Assembly (NCBI GenBank): GCA_019232735.1
Contig: JAFANL010000121.1
Span: forward strand, 1 to 5,018
Direction of reading: 5' to 3'
DNA length: 5,018 nt
DNA from: Aquitalea sp.
GTDB lineage: Bacteria > Pseudomonadota > Gammaproteobacteria > Burkholderiales > Chromobacteriaceae
Of the stretch, positions 1 through 5,018 are shown piece after piece. Below the pieces are notes generated by a model, which was not told the origin of the DNA, ran no database searches, and worked only from the letters and a program-made list of their open reading frames with translations. A program made the translations under genes and the position numbers. Position 1 is the first letter of the stretch. The number at the start of each line of letters is the position of its first letter.

Positions 1-204
1 CGCGAAGGTTTCTCGGCCTTCCGGGATGACTGGATGCGTTGCTCCAGCCATGAAAACGCGCCGGTCCGCCTCAGTTTCTCCCACGGCGAGCCGGTGGATG
101 GCATTGCCCGTGGTGTGGCCGAAAACGGTGCCCTGCAAGTGGAGACCGCCGATGGCTTGCGCGTCTTCCATGCCGGGGAAGTCAGCCTGCGGAGCCGGAC
201 ATGA
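1..204 (+). CDS. birA: Biotin--[acetyl-CoA-carboxylase] ligase BirA, C-terminal end (5' part lies outside the window)
   Basis: The first reading frame is open from base 1 to the TGA at 202-204 and gives the last 67 residues of a biotin-protein ligase. BirA makes biotinyl-5'-AMP and transfers biotin to the carrier-protein lysine of acetyl-CoA carboxylase in the cytoplasm. The visible part covers the end of the catalytic domain (GFSAFRDDWMRCSSHENAPV) and the small SH3-like C-terminal domain (GIARGVAENGALQVE, then HAGEVSLRS). This closely follows the remembered C-terminus of E. coli BirA (...PVKL...GISRGIDKQGALLLE...GGEISLRS). Whether an N-terminal DNA-binding repressor domain exists cannot be told, because that end is missing. 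The stop overlaps the coaX start by four bases (ATGA), so the two are translationally coupled. Confidence 0.93.
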   Translation, partial: REGFSAFRDDWMRCSSHENAPVRLSFSHGEPVDGIARGVAENGALQVETADGLRVFHAGEVSLRSRT

Positions 205-917
205 AACTGTTGCTGGATGCCGGTAACAGCCGACTGAAGTGGGGTGTGCATGATGGTCAGTGCTGGCTAGCGCAGGGTGCGGTGGATCATGCCGACATTG
301 CCAGCCTGACTGCGCAATGGGCCCAATGGCCGCTGACCAGTGTCCATGCCGCGTCGGTGGCCCGCCCTGCGGTGGCCGAAGCCATGCAACAGGCTGCGCC
401 CTGTCCCTTGCAGTGGGTCCGCGCGGCCGCCAGTTTTGCTGATGTGCGCAATCACTACCGCAATCCTGCCGAGCAGGGTGCCGACCGCTGGCTGGCCGTG
501 CTGGCAGCGCGTCAGTTGTGTACTGATGATGTGGTGGTGGCCTGCGCGGGTACGGCATTGACGGTGGAGGCGCTGAGCGCTGAAGGTGATTACCTGGGGG
601 GTATGATCCTGCCCGGCCAGACCCTGATGTTGCGCAGCCTGGCGCAGGGGACGGCCCAGCTGGACCGTAGCGCAGGCAAGGTGCAGCCCTTCCCGCAAGG
701 CACGGAAGACGCGCTGGCCAGCGGCGTGCTGGCCGCACAGTGTGGGGCCATCGAACGCATGTGTCGGCAGCTGGCGGCACATACGGGTCGGGTGCTGCCG
801 TCAGTCTTGCTGACCGGAGGAGAGGCAAGCAGCATTGCCGCACAACTCGCCGGACCGGCGCGTATCGTGGATAATCTGGTGCTGATGGGACTCTTGAGAG
901 TGGCGTGCGAATCATGA
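201..917 (+). CDS. coaX: Type III pantothenate kinase CoaX
   Basis: This cytoplasmic enzyme phosphorylates pantothenate with ATP, the first step of coenzyme A synthesis. CoaX belongs to the ASKHA fold and, as a family, is not feedback-inhibited by CoA. At 238 residues it is near the usual family length of about 240-260. Visible motifs, in order, are the N-terminal DAGNSRLKWG (residues 6-15, first phosphate/metal loop), GADRW (93-97, whose Asp95 matches the family's proposed catalytic base), GTALTVE (117-123, second phosphate loop), YLGGMILPG (131-139), TEDALASG near 180, and LLTGGEA late in the protein. The usual Asp before the GTA motif is Cys115 here and the Asp after it is Glu123; the first change also seems common in betaproteobacterial Baf-like members. 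The start ATG at 201 overlaps the birA stop, and a GGAG at 191-194 lies six bases upstream. Its own stop overlaps the next gene by four bases. Confidence 0.96.
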   Translation: MKLLLDAGNSRLKWGVHDGQCWLAQGAVDHADIASLTAQWAQWPLTSVHAASVARPAVAEAMQQAAPCPLQWVRAAASFADVRNHYRNPAEQGADRWLAVLAARQLCTDDVVVACAGTALTVEALSAEGDYLGGMILPGQTLMLRSLAQGTAQLDRSAGKVQPFPQGTEDALASGVLAAQCGAIERMCRQLAAHTGRVLPSVLLTGGEASSIAAQLAGPARIVDNLVLMGLLRVACES

Positions 918-1789
918 AGTGGTTTCTGGTGCTGGTGGTAGTGCTCAATCTGGCGGTTGCCGGCTATGGTGCGTTCAAGCAACGGCCGCCTGCGGACGTG
1001 CACGCGCAGGAAATCAGTCCTGAACAGATCAAGCTGTTGCCTCCGGACTGGCAAGCGGCTTCTACGCCACAGGCCGATGCCAGTTCGCCGGTGAAGCTGA
1101 TTGCCTCCATGCCGCAGACGGAGTCCCTGAAGCCACAGGATTTGGGCAAGGCGGCCTCGCAGCCGGTCAGTGCCAAGCCAGCCAAGGCCGAGGCTTCTGC
1201 CCCCGCGCCGGCTCCTGTCGCGCTGGCCAAGGTTGAAGCCAAAAAACCGGCGGAAACCAAAGCGGCAGAGAAAGTCGCAGACAAAGCCAAGCCGGAAACG
1301 GTCAAGCCCGAGCCGGCCAAACAACTGGCCTGCTATGACTGGGGCACGCTGGATGCCAAATTGCTGGTCCGGGTGAAGGGGGGCCTGCCTGGACTCAAGC
1401 TGAAAGCGGAGCAATTGGTGGAATCCGCCAAGGGCGAGGTCAAGGGTAATGGCAAGTTCTGGGTGTATCACCCGCCGCTGGCGACGCAGGCGGAAACCCA
1501 GACGCTGTCGTCCGAACTCAAGGACAAGGGTTTCGACAACTACATCGTGCACAACGATGCCTTCAAGGGCAGCATTTCGCTCGGCCTGTTCGGGCAGGAA
1601 GCCGCCGCCAAGGCCATGCTGGCCAAATTGAAGGCGGCCGGTTTTGACAAGGCGGCGGTCGAACAGAAGGGCCTGAAATCAGCGGCTACCGTGTTGAGTT
1701 TCAAGGCGCTGGAACCGCAACAGGCCACACAGCTGCAGGCCTTGCAAAAGCGTCTGACTCCGGGCATTCCGCTGCAGGCCTGCCACTGA
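914..1789 (+). CDS. Membrane-anchored SPOR-domain protein
   Basis: This 291-residue protein has one N-terminal membrane segment (about residues 3-20) with almost nothing before it, so the rest is probably periplasmic. A short conserved-looking stretch, ISPEQIKLLP (34-43), follows. Next comes a long Ala/Pro/Lys-rich linker (about 82-138), then a folded C-terminal region. The SPOR module spans about 180-256, with FWVYHPPLA (182-190), a KGF...YIVHN stretch and SISLGLF (220-226). SPOR domains bind glycan strands lacking stem peptides, typically at division sites, so a role at the septum or cell wall is inferred. The only two cysteines, Cys140 (CYDWG) and Cys290 (next to last residue), frame the folded region and could form a disulfide. 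I chose ATG 914 because it overlaps the coaX stop (ATGA) and gives a clean membrane anchor; an in-frame GTG at 905 would add only three residues. A GAGAG at 896-900 is the nearest Shine-Dalgarno-like sequence. It is the third gene of the birA-coaX operon. Its exact function is unknown. Confidence 0.88.
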   Translation: MKWFLVLVVVLNLAVAGYGAFKQRPPADVHAQEISPEQIKLLPPDWQAASTPQADASSPVKLIASMPQTESLKPQDLGKAASQPVSAKPAKAEASAPAPAPVALAKVEAKKPAETKAAEKVADKAKPETVKPEPAKQLACYDWGTLDAKLLVRVKGGLPGLKLKAEQLVESAKGEVKGNGKFWVYHPPLATQAETQTLSSELKDKGFDNYIVHNDAFKGSISLGLFGQEAAAKAMLAKLKAAGFDKAAVEQKGLKSAATVLSFKALEPQQATQLQALQKRLTPGIPLQACH

Positions 1790-1806
1790 TTGTTGCGTTG
1801 CGACAA
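1790..1806 (+). other. Small hairpin directly after the SPOR gene stop
   Basis: TTGTTGC and GCGACAA can pair over 7 bp (one G-U) around a 3-base GTT loop, starting at the base after the SPOR stop codon. It is followed by A residues rather than T, so it is not a terminator by itself. It might protect the 3' end of the operon transcript, or it may be chance. Confidence 0.25.
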
Positions 1807-1855
1807 AAACAGGTGGTAACAGGCTTGTCAGCCAGCCACTGGCGGATGGATGATG

Positions 1856-1892
1856 AACGGCAATGCGGAGCGATTCCGCCTTGCCGTTTTTT
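1856..1892 (+). terminator. Strong intrinsic terminator of the birA-coaX-SPOR operon
   Basis: AACGGCAA (1856-1863) pairs perfectly with TTGCCGTT (1881-1888). After one T/C mismatch, GCGGA (1865-1869) pairs with TCCGC (1875-1879), closing a 5-base loop GCGAT. The right arm runs straight into six T residues (1887-1892). This 8 + 5 bp stem with a T-tract has the classic form of a Rho-independent terminator. The 5' flank is not A-rich, so it should work only for plus-strand transcripts. It lies 66 bases after the SPOR stop and ends 11 bases before the chosen start of the DUF1275 gene, which raises the question of how that gene is transcribed. Confidence 0.88.
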
Positions 1893-1903
1893 CATGGTTC
1901 GCT

Positions 1904-2689
1904 ATGTCCCGACGTTCAAGCAATATCACCCGCCTGCTGGATCGCGGCGCGTTCAATGACCGCGTACTGCGTCAGCTGGGTGGCTCCATGGCCTTTATTG
2001 CCGGCGCACTCAATGCCGGCGGCTTTCTGGCGGTACACCGCTATACCTCGCATGTGTCCGGCATCGTGTCCGGCATGGCGGATGATCTGGCGTTGGGGGA
2101 AATCCGCCTGTCGCTATCCATGCTCATCATGCTGCTGTGTTTCATCGGCGGCGCCATGCACTCCACCTGGCTGATCCTGTGGGCGCGTCGGCAGCGCCTG
2201 CGCGGCGGCTATGGGGTATCGATGATGGAAGAGGCCGGTCTCTTGTTATTGTTCGGCATCTTGGGCGCCGGGCTGGCCAGTCACAAGGGGCTGTTTACCC
2301 CGCCAACCGTCATGTTGCTGTGCTTCATCATGGGCATGCACAACACGATCGTCACCAAGCTGTCCGGTGGCCTGTTGCGCTCCACGCACATGACCGGTAT
2401 CGCCACCGACATCGGCATTGAACTGGCCAAGATGAGTTACTACAACCACCTGCACAGTCCCAAGATCAAGGATATCAAGTCCAATCGCAGCCGGCTGTGG
2501 GTATACGGCATGATTCTGGGGGCGTTTTTTCTGGGCGGGGTGGTGGGTGCGCTGGGGTTCAAGCATCTGGGCTATGCCTTCACCCTGCCGCTGGCCTTGC
2601 TACTGTTTGTGCTGGGCCTGCGGCCGGTGTGGTACGACATGCGTCTGCGCTGGCGCTGGTGGCATCAGCGCCAAGAGCTGCGTTCCTGA
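1904..2689 (+). CDS. YoaK/DUF1275-family inner-membrane protein
   Basis: This 261-residue protein has about six hydrophobic segments (roughly 28-46, 69-93, 111-128, 134-150, 200-220, 224-240) and matches the DUF1275 (YoaK) family, whose members are small multi-pass membrane proteins of unproven, possibly transport-related function. Family hallmarks are FIAGALNAGGF (31-41) with YTSHVSG (47-53), and a second copy FIMGMHNT (141-148) with STHMTG (160-165), forming a two-fold internal repeat. The C-terminus is basic and Trp/Arg-rich (RLRWRWWHQR), probably cytoplasmic. The frame is open from an ATG at 1850, but that start would put the whole terminator hairpin inside the gene, and the extra 18 residues look unlike the family. 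ATG 1904 is therefore preferred although it lacks a clear Shine-Dalgarno sequence; ATG 1985 (Met28) is a less likely alternative. It stands alone on the plus strand, convergent with the next gene, and no promoter is obvious. Confidence 0.87.
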   Translation: MSRRSSNITRLLDRGAFNDRVLRQLGGSMAFIAGALNAGGFLAVHRYTSHVSGIVSGMADDLALGEIRLSLSMLIMLLCFIGGAMHSTWLILWARRQRLRGGYGVSMMEEAGLLLLFGILGAGLASHKGLFTPPTVMLLCFIMGMHNTIVTKLSGGLLRSTHMTGIATDIGIELAKMSYYNHLHSPKIKDIKSNRSRLWVYGMILGAFFLGGVVGALGFKHLGYAFTLPLALLLFVLGLRPVWYDMRLRWRWWHQRQELRS

Positions 2690-2697
2690 AGCGGGCG

Positions 2698-2711
2698 CCG
2701 GATCAGTCCGG
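2698..2711. terminator. Weak candidate hairpin between convergent genes
   Basis: CCGGA (2698-2702) and TCCGG (2707-2711) pair around a TCAG loop that carries the stop codon of the minus-strand peptidase gene. The gap between the two convergent stops is only 13 bases, so each transcript must end inside or just past the other gene. There is no T-tract on either side, so intrinsic termination is doubtful; this could be a pausing structure or chance. Confidence 0.22.
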
Positions 2712-3698
2712 GCACTGCATGCCGTCGGGGTGGCTACGTTCTTCGCTTCCCGGATGGCTGGCCAGCAGGGAAGTGGCGCTGCTGTCCGGTCCGCCCAGTC
2801 GGGCCAGGAACTGCCCCAGTATGCAGGGCGAGCGGCCTCGTGCTGTCAGGGCGTGAAAGGCGTAGCGGTCGGCATCGCGTTCGAAGTCGCGCGAGTATTT
2901 CATGTCTGCCAGCATGATGGGGGCAACCGCCAGCAGCGGGGTGGTGTCGCCACTGAACAGGGTGACGGCCAGCGACAGTCCGCCATACTGGATCAGGCCG
3001 CGCAGGCCATGGCGGCCCTCCACATGGCCCACCTCATGAGCCAGCACGGCAAACAGTTCATCATCGTTTTTGGCCGCTTTGACCAACTGGTCGGTCATGA
3101 CCACCTGTCCGGCCGGCAGGGCGAAGGCATTGGCACCGATATCGCGCGAATCCACCACGCGCAGCTGGTAGTGATAATGGCTGTCCTTGGGCGCAGCCTG
3201 CAGCAGCAATGCTTGCAAGGCATCCTGGCGTGCCTGGGACAGTTGCGAGGGGCGAACGCTGTTGGTGCGTTCCAGCAGGCTGATGGTGGGGGCTGCCATC
3301 TGTTCTTCAATGGCCACCGGTGTCCGCCGTGCGGCTTCGTCGGCCAGCCACGGCAGACCATAGCGATAGCCGTACCAGATGGCCAGCACGGTCAGCAGAG
3401 CCAGAATGCCCAATACCTGCCAGCCGCTGTGCAGCCATTCCAGCAGGCGTGCACCCAATGGCAGGCCACCGGTAAGGTGGCGGCAGCGGTATTCGCTGGC
3501 CACTTCAATCACGCCACCGTCCGGCAGTTGCAGCTTGTCGGGCAGGCCGGGGAGGCCGGCCTCGAATTCGACATCCTGCGCCGGATAACGGTGGGTATGC
3601 ACACCATCGGTAAACACCAGGTGGTGTGCATCGCGTTGCAGCATCACCGCGCGGGTTGCGGGGTGGCGGCCATCCATGTAATTGCCCGGCAAGCTCAT
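2703..3698 (-). CDS. M48-family membrane-bound zinc metallopeptidase with N-terminal DUF7092-type domain
   Basis: This 331-residue protein is a gluzincin-type M48 protease. HEVGH (residues 221-225) supplies two zinc-binding histidines and the catalytic Glu222. The downstream SRDFERDAD supplies the third ligand Glu273 and the supporting Asp277. NAFALPAGQVVMTDQL (190-205) is the conserved strand before the active site, and SHPGSEER (314-321) is the family's usual C-terminal HP..ER signature. Before the catalytic domain come a compact N-terminal domain (about 1-70; GNYMDGRHPA and LPDGG, typical of DUF7092) and one membrane segment (about 93-112). The catalytic domain is probably periplasmic, by analogy with BepA/LoiP-type M48 enzymes, but topology is not proven by the sequence. 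The start ATG overlaps the stop of the DUF898 gene (ATGA), indicating translational coupling; no strong Shine-Dalgarno is seen. Substrates are unknown; envelope protein quality control is an inference. Confidence 0.92.
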   Translation of the reverse strand: MSLPGNYMDGRHPATRAVMLQRDAHHLVFTDGVHTHRYPAQDVEFEAGLPGLPDKLQLPDGGVIEVASEYRCRHLTGGLPLGARLLEWLHSGWQVLGILALLTVLAIWYGYRYGLPWLADEAARRTPVAIEEQMAAPTISLLERTNSVRPSQLSQARQDALQALLLQAAPKDSHYHYQLRVVDSRDIGANAFALPAGQVVMTDQLVKAAKNDDELFAVLAHEVGHVEGRHGLRGLIQYGGLSLAVTLFSGDTTPLLAVAPIMLADMKYSRDFERDADRYAFHALTARGRSPCILGQFLARLGGPDSSATSLLASHPGSEERSHPDGMQCPD

Positions 3699-4828
3699 AG
3701 ACCCAGATCCAGTTCAAAGCCATCGGCGGCGGCATCCCCCAGTGCATTGCGTGCAGACTGCGGGCGGGCACGGATGGCGTCAAGGTCATCATCGGGATAC
3801 ATCTTCAGATGTTCTAATCTGTAGCGCAAGGCGCGCAGTTTGGCAAAGGGGTAATACAGGCCCAGCGTCAACAGGGTGAGCAGGGCGTTGCCGGCGTGCA
3901 GATTCATCAGGCCGCGCAGGGTCATGCTGCTTTCGAAGCGGTGCAGGCGGCCATTGCTTTCCAGCAGCATGTGGTTCCACATCACGTTGGCCAGTCCATC
4001 GCGTACTACCTGACCGATGGACATCCACAGCAGCAACAGCCCCAGATAGACCATGACAACCAGCAACAGCAGGCTGATGCCGCCCAGGTGGCCGGAAAAC
4101 AGATGGCTGATGATGGAGGAATACAAGCCGCCGACAAAGCCAAACAGGAGCAGCATCAGCAAGCCCAGCACGCTGGCGCGGAAGTAGACCCGGTAATAAT
4201 CGCCGGCGCACTTGAGCATTTCAAAGCGGGCATTGCCGAACCAGGCATTGTTGACCATGAAGCGCTGCTGCATGTGGCGGGCATAGGGGAAGCCGATGCC
4301 CAGCGTCAGCACCGTGACGATCAGGCCCATGATGAAGGGGCCGACAGCATCCATGGTGTTGGCGCGGAAGTTGAAACGCATCTGCCGCCAGCTGGTGTTG
4401 CGCAAACGAAAGCGCATCGCCATCACCACAACCCAGGGATAGGCTGGCAACAGCAGCAGATATAGCAGGGTGTGCAAGCCGGGCGAGGCTTTCTGGGAAA
4501 TGGCCAGTAATAGCAAGACCAGGAAAACCAGTGCCCGCCCCTTCAGGATGGCCAGTGGCTTGCCGTGATAGCCGAAACCGGCCCCGGCAAAGCGGGTGTG
4601 GCCGTACAGGTACTGATGGCTGCGTACCTTGCCCCAGGCTGAGTAGATGCCCAGGGTGAGAATGGATAGCAGGAGGTTGACGATCCAGATGCGGAAGTAG
4701 GCAGCGCCTTCGCCGCTGAAGCTGAAGCCCAGTCCGTCCGCTTCTGGTGTCGGTGGCAGGGCTGGCTGGCCTAGGCGGACCGGCTCCATGGGAGCGGCCA
4801 GGGTAAAGTCTGGTGGTGCTGACGGCAT
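3695..4828 (-). CDS. YjgN-like DUF898 family multi-pass membrane protein
   Basis: This 377-residue protein has a proline-rich, probably cytoplasmic N-terminus (1-35) followed by about seven hydrophobic segments (near 48-62, 99-111, 118-138, 164-180, 217-238, 250-271, 311-328). It matches the DUF898 family, represented by E. coli YjgN, for which no biochemical function is established. Three repeated units each carry LTLG followed by a Y/F-P-A-K/R-x-x-R pattern: LTLGIYSAWGKVR (57-69), LTLGIGFPYARHM (174-186) and LTLGLYYPFAKLR (320-332). In the first two units this precedes a TRF/AWF aromatic patch. The C-terminal tail is acidic (PDDDLDAI and later). The start ATG has a good AAGGGG ribosome binding site seven bases upstream. 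It is the first gene of a two-gene minus-strand operon with the M48 peptidase, sharing an ATGA overlap, which suggests the two act together, perhaps as a membrane protein and its processing or quality-control protease. Confidence 0.9.
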   Translation of the reverse strand: MPSAPPDFTLAAPMEPVRLGQPALPPTPEADGLGFSFSGEGAAYFRIWIVNLLLSILTLGIYSAWGKVRSHQYLYGHTRFAGAGFGYHGKPLAILKGRALVFLVLLLLAISQKASPGLHTLLYLLLLPAYPWVVVMAMRFRLRNTSWRQMRFNFRANTMDAVGPFIMGLIVTVLTLGIGFPYARHMQQRFMVNNAWFGNARFEMLKCAGDYYRVYFRASVLGLLMLLLFGFVGGLYSSIISHLFSGHLGGISLLLLVVMVYLGLLLLWMSIGQVVRDGLANVMWNHMLLESNGRLHRFESSMTLRGLMNLHAGNALLTLLTLGLYYPFAKLRALRYRLEHLKMYPDDDLDAIRARPQSARNALGDAAADGFELDLGL

Positions 4829-4835
4829 GTGATGG

Positions 4836-4841
4836 CCCCTT
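4836..4841 (-). promoter_or_regulatory. Ribosome binding site of the DUF898 gene
   Basis: On the minus strand AAGGGG lies seven bases before ATG 4828. It supports this start over the internal Met14 of the same frame. Confidence 0.7.
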
Positions 4842-4885
4842 GTTCAGTGATCATGGTGAATGTGTTGCCGCGCCAGCAAGGTGGA

Positions 4886-4956
4886 TGGCAATGGTGGATC
4901 GCTCATTGATTCTAAGTGTTACTCCTTTGTCATGGAATGTGGCGTGGCAATGTTGG
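4886..4956. repeat. Imperfect 12-base direct repeat flanking the candidate promoter
   Basis: TGGCAATGGTGG (4886-4897) and TGGCAATGTTGG (4945-4956) agree at 11 of 12 bases and lie 59 bases apart, one on each side of the candidate promoter. In addition GGTGGAT occurs twice, 13 bases apart (4880-4886 and 4893-4899). Such an arrangement could be paired operator sites, but short repeats also occur by chance and no known regulator site is recognised. Confidence 0.25.
4909..4937 (-). promoter_or_regulatory. Weak candidate sigma-70 promoter for the DUF898-M48 operon
   Basis: On the minus strand TAGAAT (4914-4909) matches the -10 consensus at five of six positions. A poor -35 hexamer TTCCAT (4937-4932) lies 17 bases upstream. 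Transcription would start near 4902, giving a leader of about 75 bases before ATG 4828. The whole 4829-5018 stretch has no convincing gene on either strand and is relatively A+T-rich compared with the coding parts, as expected for a promoter region. The -10 is reasonable, the -35 is weak, and the real promoter may lie elsewhere in this stretch or beyond the window. Confidence 0.3.
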
Positions 4957-5018
4957 CGTACTTTTCCTTGGTGATGGGGTGTGACCGCGATCATTCAGGA
5001 CGCTGATACGGTCCCCCG

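Noticed and set aside
1260..1330. Lys/Ala/Pro-rich linker considered as a DNA tandem repeat
   Set aside because: The protein repeats loosely in composition, but the DNA shows no consistent repeat unit; it is a low-complexity flexible linker.
590..1552. Long minus-strand open frame (320 codons) antisense to coaX and the SPOR gene
   Set aside because: It is rich in Arg, Leu, Gly and His without domain sense, and the opposite strand codes for recognisable CoaX and SPOR proteins. The high-GC, Ala/Lys-rich linker explains the lack of stops.
1850..1903. N-terminal extension of the DUF1275 protein from ATG 1850
   Set aside because: The extension is encoded by the terminator hairpin and T-tract, and the residues do not resemble the start of the family.
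2547..3824. Plus-strand open frame (425 codons) across the M48 gene
   Set aside because: It is the longest open frame in the window but lies opposite a peptidase with intact HEVGH, downstream Glu ligand and HP..ER motifs. Its translation resembles no protein family I know and it would overlap the DUF1275 gene.
3896..4465. Plus-strand Gln/His/Ala-rich open frame (189 codons) across the DUF898 gene
   Set aside because: The composition is that of the reverse complement of hydrophobic Leu-rich codons (CTG read backwards as CAG). The opposite strand encodes a clear membrane protein.
4844..4906. Minus-strand 20-codon open frame upstream of the DUF898 gene, with AGGAG further upstream
   Set aside because: The Shine-Dalgarno-like sequence is about 15 bases from the ATG, too far, and it overlaps the candidate promoter. 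The peptide has no recognisable features.

Overview
The window is a compact, roughly 60% GC stretch of ordinary chromosome with six protein genes and very little intergenic space. Protein content and gene order point to a betaproteobacterium. A Neisseriales member near Chromobacterium, Aquitalea or Vogesella is my best guess, inferred from the birA-coaX-SPOR order and the overall flavour of the proteins; no rRNA or other marker is present to prove it.

Left block, plus strand (1-1789): the 3' end of birA (biotin-protein ligase), coaX (type III pantothenate kinase) and a membrane-anchored SPOR-domain protein. All three are joined by 4-base ATGA stop/start overlaps, so they are almost certainly one translationally coupled operon. 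BirA attaches biotin to acetyl-CoA carboxylase and CoaX makes the first committed intermediate of coenzyme A, so both feed acyl metabolism. The SPOR protein is a likely peptidoglycan-binding envelope protein. A strong intrinsic terminator (1856-1892) lies 66 bases after the SPOR stop.

Middle (1904-2689): a YoaK/DUF1275-family multi-pass membrane protein on the plus strand. The terminator sits across the far 5' end of its open frame, so the start is placed at ATG 1904 rather than the longer start at 1850.

Right block, minus strand (4828 down to 2703): a YjgN-like DUF898 membrane protein, followed with a 4-base overlap by an M48-family membrane-bound zinc metallopeptidase with an N-terminal DUF7092-type domain. 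This pair forms a second operon convergent with the DUF1275 gene, with only 13 bases between the two stop codons. Positions 4829-5018 are non-coding as far as I can see and hold the ribosome binding site and a weak candidate promoter for the minus-strand pair.

I see no mobile element, CRISPR array, tRNA, rRNA or sign of recent transfer. No clearly new system stands out. The points most worth a second look are the DUF898-M48 coupled pair of unknown role, the threefold internal repeat of the DUF898 protein, the conserved-looking cysteine pair framing the SPOR module, and the terminator immediately in front of the DUF1275 gene.
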